From positions 1 to 45,034 of the forward strand of contig JAISSD010000243.1 of the NCBI GenBank assembly GCA_031273295.1: a DNA stretch of 45,034 nucleotides, written 5' to 3'. The translations under genes and the position numbers were made by a program. This stretch comes from Prevotella sp. (GTDB lineage Bacteria > Bacteroidota > Bacteroidia > Bacteroidales > Dysgonomonadaceae). This document shows, piece by piece, positions 24,599 through 33,860 of this stretch. The notes beneath the pieces are model-generated. The model did no database searches. It saw only the letters and a program-made list of their open reading frames with translations, and was not told the origin of the DNA. Each line of letters opens with the position of its first letter. Position 1 is the first letter of the stretch.

Positions 24599-24629
24599 CA
24601 AAGGTAGTTCAAATATTTTATTTTCCAAA
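24599..24629 (-). promoter_or_regulatory. Promoter of tRNA-Lys
   Basis: On the minus strand TTTG (24626-24629), 19 bases, TACCTTTG (24599-24606): a full consensus match. Start predicted near 24593, about 20 bases before the tRNA. Confidence 0.75.
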
Positions 24630-25012
24630 TTTATCCTCTCAAAAAATATAAATTCCGCTTGTTTACCTGGAATAGCTTGTCAAATTTTTTCAAACAGGAA
24701 ACTTAACAGGGAATCTTAATCGCTGAATTTTAGATGATTGAACAAATATCATGCTTGTGAGATAAAAACCGGGAATAGCCATATTGTTTTTCTTGATTTG
24801 GCTTTTTTTGCTTTTCCGGCTGTCTTGATTGAGATTGGCTATCACTGATTTAACCGGAATCGCGTTTAATATATGGCAAAATAAATTAAATATCGAGGAT
24901 GGAAAATGTTATTTTTATTAAATAGATGGATGTTAATATGAATGAAACATCTATCTTCGTTATGTTTTTTAAATCGAAATATTTTCAATATTAAATCTTA
25001 AATAATTAACCA
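24630..25012. other. AT-rich intergenic region before the sugar operon
   Basis: No gene seen. A near-consensus -7 box TATCTTCG at 24952-24959 is the best candidate promoter for the operon. Confidence 0.4.
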
Positions 25013-26110
25013 ATGAATGCAGGAGCACACTTTTCTTTTGACGGGCCGATTAAAGAAATACGCCCTTTAGGCGAAGGCCTTATTAACGATACCTTTTTTG
25101 TAGAAACTACAGGTGATAACCCGAATTATATACTACAGAAAAAAAACAGGAATATCTTTAAGGATATACCGGCTATGATGGATAATATCCATAAAGTAAC
25201 CACCCATCTGAAAGAGAAAATTATCAGGCAGGGCGGCGATCCGTTACGCGAAGCGCTTACCATAATACCCGCAGTAGATAACAAGCTATATTATCTGGAC
25301 GAAAACGGGGATTATTGGGCCGCTTGCCTGTTTATAGAAGATACGCTTGCATACGGATATGCCGACTCTCCGGAATTGGCCAGACAGGGAGGTCGGGGTA
25401 TTGGAAAGTTTCAGGCGATGCTTGCCGATATGAAAGACCCGTTAGCGGATATATTACCGGGCTTTCACAATATGAAATTCCGTTTTCAACAATGGGATGA
25501 AGTTTTGAAGAAAGATCCTGCGGGACGCAAATCCCAAGTGCAAAAAGAAATAGACTGGATCGAAAGTCGCAGGGAAGAAATGCTTGCTTTATGGACAAAA
25601 GTAGAATCCGGCGAAATGCCAATCCGCGTTACTCACAATGATACCAAGATCAACAACATACTGTTTGACAAACAGGGAAATGTGTTGTGCGTGATAGATT
25701 TGGATACGGTATTGAGCAGCATGTGCCTGAATGATTATGGCGACGCCATCCGTTCATATACCAATGCAGGAAAAGAAGATGACGAAAACCCGGATAATGT
25801 ATATATCAAGATGGATATTTTCGAGGGATACACAGCGGGTTACTTGTCCGAAGCGATTGCATTCCTTACTCCGGTGGAAATAGAAAATCTGGCTTTTTCC
25901 GCGAAATATATCACATTCGAACAAACGCTCCGCTTCCTTATGGATTATATAGACGGAGATAACTATTACAAAGTGAAAGACAAAACGCATAATCTGGTAC
26001 GCACGCATGCGCAATATAAATTGTTGCAATCCATGGAAGAAAATTACGACGGGATGTGTGCAATAGTGAACAGGCTTGTAAACGAGCAAAAGAAACAATC
26101 TGTAATTTAA
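25013..26110 (+). CDS. Phosphotransferase-family sugar kinase (N-acetylhexosamine 1-kinase-like)
   Basis: 365 residues of the aminoglycoside/choline kinase fold: N-lobe LGEGLINDTFFVE and YILQKKNRNIF; catalytic loop THNDTKINNILF near residues 205-218; metal-binding VIDLDT near 226-231. The LINDTFFVE and QKKN pattern resembles Bacteroidales and bifidobacterial N-acetylhexosamine 1-kinases, which phosphorylate GlcNAc/GalNAc at C1, rather than antibiotic kinases. Twenty-eight bases before a GH97 gene, so it probably handles the sugar released by that enzyme. Substrate is inference. Confidence 0.8.
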   Translation: MNAGAHFSFDGPIKEIRPLGEGLINDTFFVETTGDNPNYILQKKNRNIFKDIPAMMDNIHKVTTHLKEKIIRQGGDPLREALTIIPAVDNKLYYLDENGDYWAACLFIEDTLAYGYADSPELARQGGRGIGKFQAMLADMKDPLADILPGFHNMKFRFQQWDEVLKKDPAGRKSQVQKEIDWIESRREEMLALWTKVESGEMPIRVTHNDTKINNILFDKQGNVLCVIDLDTVLSSMCLNDYGDAIRSYTNAGKEDDENPDNVYIKMDIFEGYTAGYLSEAIAFLTPVEIENLAFSAKYITFEQTLRFLMDYIDGDNYYKVKDKTHNLVRTHAQYKLLQSMEENYDGMCAIVNRLVNEQKKQSVI

Positions 26111-26138
26111 ACAATAAACTTTTCAAACATAGCCAGCA

Positions 26139-28145
26139 ATGAAAAAAAACAATCCGGCAATACTGTCTTTATTCGGTTTACTATTCTGTTGTACAATGAC
26201 AATGGTTGCCCAGAAACAATTCACGCTGAAATCGCCCAATGGAAAATTGGAAACAAACATCGATGTCGGCAAAACAGTTGAGTATTCCGTATTCCATGAT
26301 GGAGACATGATGCTTGCAAAATCATCTGTCGCCATGATATTGGCGGATGGAAGCGCTTTCGGGATCGACGCCAGGCTTTCAGGCTCGTCTACAGGGACAG
26401 TCAATCAAACTATTGACGCTCCCGTTTATAAACGGAGCAAGATCATTGAAAACTACAATGAGCTGACCCTGAAATTTAAAGGTGATTACAATATCATATT
26501 CAGGGCTTATGACGACGGGATAGCCTATCGTTTTGTCTCCACTTCAAAAAAACCGTTTATAGTGGAAAACGAACAGGCTGAATTTAATTTTCCTGCCGAC
26601 CGGAAAGCATTTATAGCGTATGCCAACAAGCCTGAAACCACTCCTCTCGAAAAACAATTCTCCAACTCTTTTGAGCAACCGTATCATAATATCCCTTTGT
26701 CTGAATGGAATAAAAAACGCCTCGGTATTTTGCCTTTGGTCGTTGAAGGAGCAAAAGGAAAAAAAGTCTGTATCGCGGAAGCCGACCTGATAAATTACCC
26801 GGGAATGTTTCTGTATCCGGGTGAAACTGCAAACAGTTTGAAAGGCGTTTTCGCACCTTATCCGAAAGACACGCGCCAGGGAGGGCACAACGAATTACAG
26901 ATACTGGTCGATTCCCGCGAATCATATATCGCAAAATTTGACGGTGCGGTCAGCTTCCCATGGAGAGCTGTTATTGTAGCCGAAAAAGATGCTGAACTGG
27001 CCGACAGCGACATGGTATATAAGCTGGCGACGCCGGCGCAGGGCGATTATTCATGGATAAAGCCGGGCAAAGTAGCCTGGGACTGGTGGAATGACTGGAA
27101 TCTTTATGGCGTGGATTTCCGTGCGGGTATAAACAACGAGACATACAGGTATTATATTGATTTTGCTTCAAAATACGGCATCGAATATGTGATTCTTGAT
27201 GAAGGCTGGGCCGTCAATAAAAAAGCCGACCTGTTTCAGGTCATACCCGAAATCAATTTGCCGGAATTAATCGCTTATGCCGAAAGCAAGAACGTCGGTC
27301 TCATACTGTGGGCCGGTTATTACGCCTTTGACCGTGATATGGAAGCTATTTGCAAGCATTACGGTGAAATGGGCGTCAAAGGATTCAAAGTTGACTTTAT
27401 GGACAGAGACGATCAAATTATGGTTGACTTTCACCGTCGTGCGGCTGAAACGGGCGCTAAATACAAAGTCCTGATAGACTTTCATGGCACATACAAACCT
27501 ACGGGATTGCAACGCACCTATCCGAATGTAATCAACTTTGAAGGTGTAAACGGGCTGGAACAACTAAAATGGTCGGGTCCGGAACTCGACCAAGTCACAT
27601 ATGACGTGACGATCCCCTTTATCCGTCAAGTGGCAGGCCCGATGGATTATACGCAAGGCGCGATGCGTAATGCCACAAAAGGAAATTACAGGAGTGTGTA
27701 CAATGAAACCATGAGTCAGGGCACGCGTTGTCGTCAGTTGGCAGAATACGTCATTTTCGAATCTCCTCTCAACATGCTGTGCGATAGTCCGTCCAATTAC
27801 ATGTCGGAGCAGGAGTGTACGGAGTTTATCGCCGCTGTGCCGACTGTATGGGACAATACCGTCTCTCTGAGCGGGGAAATAGGTAAATATGTATCTATCG
27901 CCCGCAAGAAAGGCGCCGATTGGTATGTGGGCGCCATGACTAACTGGGACGCCCGCCGGATGGAACTTGACCTGTCATTTCTTGGCGAAGGCAACTTCAA
28001 AGGCGAAGTATTCAAAGACGGGATCAATGCCCGTCGCGCCGCCCGCGATTACAGGAAAGAAACGATAGATATTCCTGCCGACAGAAAGCTGCCAATATAC
28101 ATGGCTCCGGGAGGAGGCTATGTGATCAGGATCACCAGGCAGTAG
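26139..28145 (+). CDS. Glycoside hydrolase family 97 (SusB-like alpha-glycosidase)
   Basis: 668 residues. Signal peptide (MKKNNPAILSLFGLLFCCTMTMVAQ), an N-terminal beta-sandwich (FTLKSPNGKLETNIDVG), a (beta/alpha)8 barrel, and a C-terminal beta domain. YVILDEGWAV, GFKVDFMDRDDQ (about 414-425) and VINFEGVNGLEQ (about 463-474) are the GH97 barrel blocks. Asp in KVDFMD aligns by position with the nucleophile of the retaining branch, and the Glu residues with those of the inverting branch, so alpha-galactosidase and alpha-glucosidase are both open. Periplasmic. Paired with the upstream sugar kinase. Confidence 0.92.
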   Translation: MKKNNPAILSLFGLLFCCTMTMVAQKQFTLKSPNGKLETNIDVGKTVEYSVFHDGDMMLAKSSVAMILADGSAFGIDARLSGSSTGTVNQTIDAPVYKRSKIIENYNELTLKFKGDYNIIFRAYDDGIAYRFVSTSKKPFIVENEQAEFNFPADRKAFIAYANKPETTPLEKQFSNSFEQPYHNIPLSEWNKKRLGILPLVVEGAKGKKVCIAEADLINYPGMFLYPGETANSLKGVFAPYPKDTRQGGHNELQILVDSRESYIAKFDGAVSFPWRAVIVAEKDAELADSDMVYKLATPAQGDYSWIKPGKVAWDWWNDWNLYGVDFRAGINNETYRYYIDFASKYGIEYVILDEGWAVNKKADLFQVIPEINLPELIAYAESKNVGLILWAGYYAFDRDMEAICKHYGEMGVKGFKVDFMDRDDQIMVDFHRRAAETGAKYKVLIDFHGTYKPTGLQRTYPNVINFEGVNGLEQLKWSGPELDQVTYDVTIPFIRQVAGPMDYTQGAMRNATKGNYRSVYNETMSQGTRCRQLAEYVIFESPLNMLCDSPSNYMSEQECTEFIAAVPTVWDNTVSLSGEIGKYVSIARKKGADWYVGAMTNWDARRMELDLSFLGEGNFKGEVFKDGINARRAARDYRKETIDIPADRKLPIYMAPGGGYVIRITRQ

Positions 28146-28255
28146 ATCTATTGATAGCAACAAAAGGGGCTGTCCAAAAACTCCTCTACCGGCAAGTCAT
28201 GAACGGATAATTTTCTATCAATAAATGTCCCGTTTATTTTTGTACAATTCCTTGG

Positions 28256-28299
28256 TAAAACATTTTAGATAATCTGATTGGGTTATCTAAAATGTTTTA
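28256..28299. terminator. Perfect 17-bp inverted repeat, bidirectional terminator
   Basis: TAAAACATTTTAGATAA, 10-base loop, TTATCTAAAATGTTTTA, between the convergent GH97 gene and the Abi-like pseudogene. Confidence 0.7.
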
Positions 28300-28383
28300 T
28301 CAATTTTGATACTCCACAAATAGATAATTCTGTTTTCCACCTCGTGCAATACGGTCATTAAGAGTATAAAAGAAAATAGCCGG

Positions 28384-29279
28384 TCATTGCCAGAGTGGCT
28401 CCGTTTGCCATCGGGCGGGAAAGCCCGTCGCCCGACTGTCCACGTTGGGATATTTCAGCAATAAATTCGAAAGTTTTTGCCTGAACGTATGCTCGGGATT
28501 GACCATATTGAGCAGGTAGATAATCATGGAAAGGATGTAATAGATGCGGTTGTTGCATACGGTTTTATCGGTGAGCCAGATGTTGAACGGTTTTCGGGGG
28601 AATAAGGGACGAATATGCATTTGACGATTCCAAAGCCGTCCGTGATGGGCGCAGATATTTCGGATACAAACGAAGCTGTGAAGCCATGATGTAAAAACAT
28701 TATCGGTTAATCTGAATGACCCTGCGATGTCTCTTTTTGTTTTACCCGATTTCAGGTTGCTGTATAATCGCGAAAGCGCTCCAAACGAGGTGATCTCCAA
28801 TGTAATGAAAGACGGCGGAAGCGGGTCTGAATATTTGGTGCGGAAAGACAAAATAAATTTTTCATCGCTCCGTGACAGTTCTTCCTCTATTTTGGCAAAC
28901 GTAGCCTGATGTTTGGCAGGATCGGCAAACAAAGCGGCATCTCCCATTCAAAACGGGTTGTGCGTTGTGGAGAGCACATAAGCCATCTTCGCGCGAACGG
29001 CAATTTCAATTTTTTCCAGTTCGGAGATAATCAGCTTGTGAAGTTCCCGGTCGAATTTATACAGGTTGAAAACGGTTTCAATGTTAGTATCGGGTTTAAG
29101 ATATGATTTTGCTTGTCTGCCAACAACGGATACCAATAGCCGCTAAAACGGTAATAGCTGATGTTTTCGAGCAGGTGCAGGGTTTTGTTTTCGTTGGGAA
29201 ACTGCATTCCGCGAGATTTCAGCAATGCGATTTGCGCCTGACAAGACTGAAATAGTTTTGTATAACTAATCTTTGCCAT
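28384..29279 (-). pseudogene. Abi_2 (AbiD/AbiF-like) abortive-infection protein, disrupted
   Basis: Reading from the ATG at 29279: MAKISYTKLFQSCQAQIALL ... ENISYYRFSGYWYPLLADK, an Abi_2 N-terminus. The frame must shift near 29096-29106 to continue LKPDTNIETVFNLYKFDREL ... EKIEIAVRAKMAYVL. At 28948 a TGA stop stands where the family has Trp (NPF-stop-MGDA), after which the same frame runs on to 28384 (FVCIRNICAHHGRLWNR, the RNxxAHH-type motif typical of Abi/HEPN-like RNases). Joined length ~298 codons, normal for the family. One indel and one nonsense change, so not functional as one protein. Confidence 0.85.
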
Positions 29280-29405
29280 AATATAAAAAACGACTCGCCC
29301 TGAGCGCGCTGTTCTAACGGGAAGCGGGGTGAGTACTTGTCGCAAAGGTACGATTATTTTTTATCATACCCGTTACTACGACTCCAAAATGACAGCGCCA
29401 AAATA

Positions 29406-29441
29406 AAAAAGCTGCCTGAAAAACTTTCAAGACAGCTTTTT
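29406..29441 (-). terminator. Terminator of the 29459-31024 gene
   Basis: AAAAAGCTG ... CAGCTTTTT with an inner TGAAA / TTTCA stem, 18 bases beyond the stop codon. Confidence 0.85.
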
Positions 29442-29458
29442 GGTTATTGTTATTCAGC

Positions 29459-31024
29459 TTATGGGGCGGCAATCTGTTCTATCATAAAGAATGCTTTTGT
29501 TTTATTGCAAACGCCGCCCGGACAGGTTGTCGAATTTGCTACGGCAGTAGTGGGAGTGGGGTCTTCGATAGACATCATAAAGGATATCTTGTAAAAGACC
29601 TTGTCGCTACCCGATATCGGAGTGAATGAATAAACTCTATATTCGGGAGCATTGGAAAAATAAACCGCCTCGTTACCCCAGGAAGGAAAATTGCTGGATG
29701 ACTGTTGTACGAAAGTGGTTCCATTTCCTGCAGACGCATTATTTCCTCCACCGCCCCATCTGCCCGCGATTGTAGGCATCTGGTTTCTTGAATTGGATGT
29801 GGTTCCCCCTTGATAAGAGGTTGATTCTACCGATGCAATTACAACGTTGCCTGAATTTGATCTGAACTGCAGATTTGTTTCGGCAAATTCTTCTCCGTCA
29901 GGAATAAATGCACGGATAGAGAACCTTCCATCAGGAGTAGTAATTACAAATTCATAACCGGCTCTACCGGATTCGGATTGGCTTGTATATGTAAAATTAC
30001 CCATTGTCGCATTTGAGCGGACTTCAGCTTCAATACGGGTACCGACTGTTGTAAAACAGCTCCCATTCCAGAAAGGAATATTGATGCCCATGGCGGCGTA
30101 GTTTATTAAAACAAGCGTGCCTTGTGGCGATCCTACAATGGGTGTGCCGGCTACCGTAAAAACCAGTTCGCCACCGCCATTCTCCAACTTGCCTTCCGGC
30201 AGCGTAAACGATAATCCGTTGTTAGTAAAAGTATTGCTTTGTCCATAATATCCTCCTCCGTTACTGGTATACGGGATTTTCAGAGTGCCTCGATAGGGCT
30301 TGTTTGCATAATAAACAGAAGGGCTAAGCGTAGCCATATTACAATACAGATTTGTGATATTCGGAACAACAGCCGGCGAACTGTTAAATAGCCTCCATTT
30401 GCCGCCGTCCCAATACATATATCCTTCTATATTAAAGTTCGCATGATTTCCTGTGTTGTATACAAGCAATCCTTCCGTTGGCGTTGGTATGGTAATTGTG
30501 TCAGTGGGGTCGGTGAGAGTAATACGGGGGAGCAGAACCCCTTTGTCTTTGGCTATAACATCAAAAATAGCGCTCGCGTCCGGCGCTTGTGAAGAACCTA
30601 TAGTCACTGCTCCCATCGAATATATACTGTCTGTATTCAGAGTCGCGGCGTTATTTGTTCCTGATTTTTTCCATGGGCCTGCGGCGCCGGATCCTCCACT
30701 GCCTAATTTTATCCATTTTGCCCCGTCATTGTAATAATAGCCCGGAGTTACATCGTTTGCAGTAACCGTGTTGTACACAGTCATACCGGCCACGTGTGTC
30801 GACAATGGTTTTGGCGAGGTTGTTTGTTCCAGCGCTACGCGAGGCAACAGCAATCCTTTTGTGGCTGTGCCGGCGTCTGTTTCCTTCAAATCCAACAAGG
30901 CATTCTCGTCCGGTTTTACCCCCGAACCGATGGTCACCTGAGCCTGTAAAGTGTGTATTAAGCCTGCGCTAAGCAAGGCCATGCATAATCCGAATAGTCT
31001 TCTTTTCATTCTTGTTTGTTTCAT
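29459..31024 (-). CDS. Secreted surface protein with two N-terminal VTIG/LLLPR repeats
   Basis: 521 residues. Signal peptide (to about residue 28, TLQAQ). Two ~75-residue repeats share VTIGS ... PDxxAxxD ... KGxLLPR ... T ... GxxVYNT ... GYxYxDGxKW, seen in Bacteroidetes cell-surface proteins that often carry FISUMP-type tails. The remaining ~280 residues are Ser/Gly/Asn-rich beta-type sequence ending in a Cys-containing segment (TTCPGGVCNK). No enzyme motif. Its own terminator follows. Function unknown, probably surface-exposed. Confidence 0.75.
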   Translation of the reverse strand: MKQTRMKRRLFGLCMALLSAGLIHTLQAQVTIGSGVKPDENALLDLKETDAGTATKGLLLPRVALEQTTSPKPLSTHVAGMTVYNTVTANDVTPGYYYNDGAKWIKLGSGGSGAAGPWKKSGTNNAATLNTDSIYSMGAVTIGSSQAPDASAIFDVIAKDKGVLLPRITLTDPTDTITIPTPTEGLLVYNTGNHANFNIEGYMYWDGGKWRLFNSSPAVVPNITNLYCNMATLSPSVYYANKPYRGTLKIPYTSNGGGYYGQSNTFTNNGLSFTLPEGKLENGGGELVFTVAGTPIVGSPQGTLVLINYAAMGINIPFWNGSCFTTVGTRIEAEVRSNATMGNFTYTSQSESGRAGYEFVITTPDGRFSIRAFIPDGEEFAETNLQFRSNSGNVVIASVESTSYQGGTTSNSRNQMPTIAGRWGGGGNNASAGNGTTFVQQSSSNFPSWGNEAVYFSNAPEYRVYSFTPISGSDKVFYKISFMMSIEDPTPTTAVANSTTCPGGVCNKTKAFFMIEQIAAP

Positions 31025-31145
31025 GTTTGTTTCTCTATTATTAATTGCTAAAATTTATGTTTGTGCGTTGTTTGCGTAATGGAATCCTTCCGTATATTGC
31101 GTGTCTGTGATATTTGCAGCTACCGGGTCCGCCGCTCTCTCTTTT

Positions 31146-31208
31146 ACATAAAAATGCATCCGGGATATTTGCAGGCAAGAGCAATGCGTCCGGATTTTGT
31201 TTTTATGT
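31146..31208 (-). terminator. Stem-loop after the 31386-31952 gene
   Basis: ACATAAAAA ... ATCCGG / CCGGAT ... TTTTTATGT, a two-part stem, 178 bases beyond the stop codon; candidate terminator. Confidence 0.45.
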
Positions 31209-31385
31209 GACTGATATTACGTCGTAGCGATTTTTTGTTTGGCGTTGTTTTGGTTCCAGGAAATCCGCCTTTAGAGAAGCCATAAATTCAAGATTTAATG
31301 GCAAAGAGATTTCATATTTTGTCCGTCTTCAGCTTTTTTTGTTTCACAAAAGTATATGTCGCGGCAAACAATACAAGGATTAATC

Positions 31386-31952
31386 TCATTGTCTTCTCCT
31401 GGTTGAAAATGGCGATACATATGCAATTGTCAAATCAAATGCCGGATAAAACAACCCGTATGAATACTCAAAATTACGGTCGTAGCCTGTTCCGGACGAA
31501 TGGTTGCATAACCCTTGTTTTCCCGTATTAAACCGGCCGCCCCAATTTAAGTTTGCAAGTATTGTATTCGAAAGATATTGGGGTCGGGAACGGGTTGCAG
31601 ACACATATTTGACTTTTACGCCGGTAAAGTTATCCGAATCGAGCAAAAATCTTCTCTTTCTTGATTTGGCGTCTCCGGTATAGAGAAATTTTCCGTAAGT
31701 TGAACCGTGAAAACCCGATTTTGGTAAAGCCTTATACCAGTTCGTTTTATTACTCTGACCATATTTCTCATTATGCATGTAGCCTGGTACTGCTCCGATA
31801 ACAGGTTCAACAGCCATCCTGTTGCTTGCAGGAATTTCCAGAGAAGTTCCGATACCGTTTATTCCGGCTTCCAGTTTTCGATATATGCCTGTTTTTTGAG
31901 CCGGCGCGCTCAAGGAGACAAGAAATAGCGTTATTGTTATTGAATATTTCAT
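31386..31952 (-). CDS. Putative exported outer-membrane beta-strand-rich protein
   Basis: 188 residues. A short signal peptide (MKYSITITLFLVSLSAPAQ) precedes alternating strands (GINGIGTSLEIPAS, FTGVKVKYVSA, NTILANLNWGGRFN, FEYSYGLFYPAFDLTIAYV) that resemble a small porin-like barrel. No named family recognised. Same strand as the 521-residue surface protein 360 bases downstream. Confidence 0.6.
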   Translation of the reverse strand: MKYSITITLFLVSLSAPAQKTGIYRKLEAGINGIGTSLEIPASNRMAVEPVIGAVPGYMHNEKYGQSNKTNWYKALPKSGFHGSTYGKFLYTGDAKSRKRRFLLDSDNFTGVKVKYVSATRSRPQYLSNTILANLNWGGRFNTGKQGLCNHSSGTGYDRNFEYSYGLFYPAFDLTIAYVSPFSTRRRQ

Positions 31953-32677
31953 AAACTGTTTTCAGTTAATTTGGTGAACTTTTTTATAATTCTTTAAATA
32001 TATGTGAATCGCAAGGCCGGGAAATAAACTTGTAAACTTTGTCGATTCCAGTGCAAATTTATAGCGAAAAGATGCATATCCGTTTGCATACAAAGAAAAA
32101 ACCTTTGTAATTGCTCGATGTTATATAGCTTGTTTTCAGCTGGTTAAAATTTACGTTTTACGCTTTCTTTTGTATTTTGCCGTGTAATATTTGTAACGGA
32201 CGGTTTTCAGTCTTTGTTTGTCGCGATATATGCGTTTGTGAAACAAAAAAAGCTGACGATGATACAACAATAAATCTCTTGGCCGTTAAATCTGAAATTT
32301 ATACGACTTCTCTAAATGCGGATTGCCTGAAACAACCGATATTAAGCAACAAATTGTTACGGCGCGTCAGCTATCACTTAAAACTTGACAATTAACAATC
32401 GACGAAGCAAAAGCGAGTTAAATTTTACACATTTTACACTTTTCATTTTTGGTTGCCGATTTTGGCTCCGCCGATTTTCAATTTTAGACAATTTGAATTG
32501 AAAATCGACGTAGTCTAGTGCACCCTGGCGATGGGTCTACGATTCAAATTCATGTAAAATCTCAAGGTCGAGAAACGGAATATATCAAAATTCATGATCA
32601 GCAGTTGGTTTTGTTCCAAGCTGATACCTCGTCGTCTTTGCTGCGAGGTTGTTTCTTCTTTGAAAAAAACGGAAATA
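31953..32677. other. Long intergenic region, no complete gene
   Basis: Holds a minus-strand -7 box TAAATTTG (32054-32061) suited to the 31386-31952 gene, then AT-rich sequence. The interval 32518-32640 reads as a fluent peptide fragment (STIQIHVKSQGRETEYIKIH), possibly a remnant of an unidentified gene. Sequence at 32455-32515 is shared with 37376-37474. Confidence 0.45.
32455..32515. repeat. AAAATCGGC-type repeat, short copy
   Basis: On the minus strand AAAATCGGCGGAGCCAAAA, and on the plus strand AATTTGAATTGAAAATCGAC with GTAGTC; the same modules build the tandem array at 37399-37473. Confidence 0.6.
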
Positions 32678-32709
32678 TTTGCATATATAACAAAAATGCT
32701 ATATCTTTA
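32678..32709 (+). promoter_or_regulatory. Promoter of hicAB
   Basis: TTTG (32678-32681), 20 bases, TATCTTTA (32702-32709), one mismatch from the consensus; the ATG follows 25 bases later. Confidence 0.55.
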
Positions 32710-32734
32710 CCTTGTAATTAAGAAACAAATCAAT

Positions 32735-32917
32735 ATGAAATGGTCGGAATTAAGAAAAATTGCAGAAAGAAATGGATGGACACTTATAAGGCACGGTAAA
32801 AAACACGACGTTTACGGGCATCCCGAAAAAGATATCCGGATAGAAATTGAGCGGCACGATTCGCAGGAGATTAAGAGCGGGTTATATTACAAACTAAAAA
32901 AGCAGATAGGCTTTTAA
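32735..32917 (+). CDS. hicA: HicA-type mRNA interferase toxin
   Basis: 60 residues, the normal HicA length, from ATG at 32735. A dsRBD-like fold with MKWSELRKIAERNGWTLIR followed by HGKKHDVYGHP, which contains the conserved catalytic His region, and the closing RIEIERH ... IKSGLYYKLKKQIG. It cleaves mRNA unless bound by HicB, encoded 30 bases downstream. Toxin-first order is usual for hicAB. Confidence 0.9.
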   Translation: MKWSELRKIAERNGWTLIRHGKKHDVYGHPEKDIRIEIERHDSQEIKSGLYYKLKKQIGF

Positions 32918-32947
32918 GCCCTGTCTGCCATTAAAAACAAATATACA

Positions 32948-33349
32948 ATGAAAACAACAGCCCTGATAGAGAGAGGAAAAGACGGCACCTATGGCATCTT
33001 TACGCCGGATATCGAACATACGATCATAGGCGAAGGCGATACCGTGGAAGAAGCCAAAGAGGATTTCGAGAACTCCGTTAAAGAAATGATTTTATCCTAT
33101 ACCGAAACGGGTAGAGATTTGCATCCCGAGTTGAAAGACATCGAATTTGAATACAAGTACGACATTGCTTCCGTGTTTAACTGTTACAACTGGATCAACG
33201 TTTCAAAATTTGCCCGGAAAGCCGGCATCAACGCCTCCCTGATGAGACAGTACCGTACAGGCAAAACCTACATATCGGAAGGTCAAATCGGTAAAATTGA
33301 AAACACGTTGCATCAACTGGGAAAAGAACTGGCAGCAATCAAACTTTGA
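32948..33349 (+). CDS. hicB: HicB-type antitoxin
   Basis: 133 residues. N-terminal partial RNase-H-like domain (TALIERGKDGTYGIFTPDI ... EGDTVEEAKEDFENSVKEM) and a C-terminal helix-turn-helix (WINVSKFARKAGINASLMRQ), which binds the promoter. It neutralises HicA and represses the operon. A double hairpin terminator follows at once. Confidence 0.92.
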   Translation: MKTTALIERGKDGTYGIFTPDIEHTIIGEGDTVEEAKEDFENSVKEMILSYTETGRDLHPELKDIEFEYKYDIASVFNCYNWINVSKFARKAGINASLMRQYRTGKTYISEGQIGKIENTLHQLGKELAAIKL

Positions 33350-33372
33350 TTTGGTTTTTTAATTACACAAAC

Positions 33373-33422
33373 CCGGCAAGGCTGCCTTGCCGGTAAGCCC
33401 GCCCCTGAAAAGGCGGGTTTTT
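33373..33422 (+). terminator. Double hairpin terminator of hicAB
   Basis: CCGGCAAGG-CTG-CCTTGCCGG (33373-33393), then CCCGCC ... GGCGGG with TTTTTAT (33398-33423). Confidence 0.9.
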
Positions 33423-33425
33423 ATG

Positions 33426-33533
33426 GTGTGCCGTGCATGATAATTAACTATGTGGTGCAAGTCCACTATGGGGGCAGGTAGTAGCCAACCATTAACCTAA
33501 GGCAAGGGTGTTCGTTGCGAGGTGGGATTTGGT
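33426..33533 (+). mobile_element. Truncated group II intron, 5' end of domain I
   Basis: Starts GTGTG (the GUGYG intron 5' end), then TATGTGGTGCAAGTCCACTA, GGGGGCAGGTAGTAGCCAAC and GGCAAGGGTGTTCGTTGCGA, blocks characteristic of domain I of bacterial group II introns. Homology fades by about 33533; no intron-encoded reverse transcriptase follows. It begins 3-4 bases after the T tract of the hicAB terminator. Confidence 0.75.
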
Positions 33534-33623
33534 CGAAAAAATGAAAAAATGCAGAAATATTCGGACGACAGTAGAAAAACAGTTATCTTCACATCGTAGT
33601 TAATTGATAAAATATTTATCGCA

Positions 33624-33860
33624 ATGAGTCCAACATTTTTAGATAAACAAGGGTACAAATTCGGTATTTTTTCAAATGAAGAGAAACGGATGCATGTACA
33701 TATTTACAAACAAGACTGCGAAGTGAAAATCTGGCTTGAACCGACAGTCGAAATTGCTCAAAATTATGGGTTTTCAAAAAAAGAATTGAGAGAAATAATA
33801 ACAATAGTAAAAGAAAATGAAGAAGATTTCAAAACAAAATACAGAGCGCACATCGGTTAG
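33624..33860 (+). CDS. DUF4160 protein
   Basis: 78 residues: MSPTFLDKQGYKFGIFSNEE, then MHVHIYKQDCEVKIWLEP and IAQNYGFSKKELREI ... VKENEEDFKTKYRAHIG, a complete DUF4160 domain. These small proteins are usually encoded beside DUF2442 proteins and are suspected toxin-antitoxin partners. Overlaps the next gene by 44 bases. Confidence 0.88.
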   Translation: MSPTFLDKQGYKFGIFSNEEKRMHVHIYKQDCEVKIWLEPTVEIAQNYGFSKKELREIITIVKENEEDFKTKYRAHIG

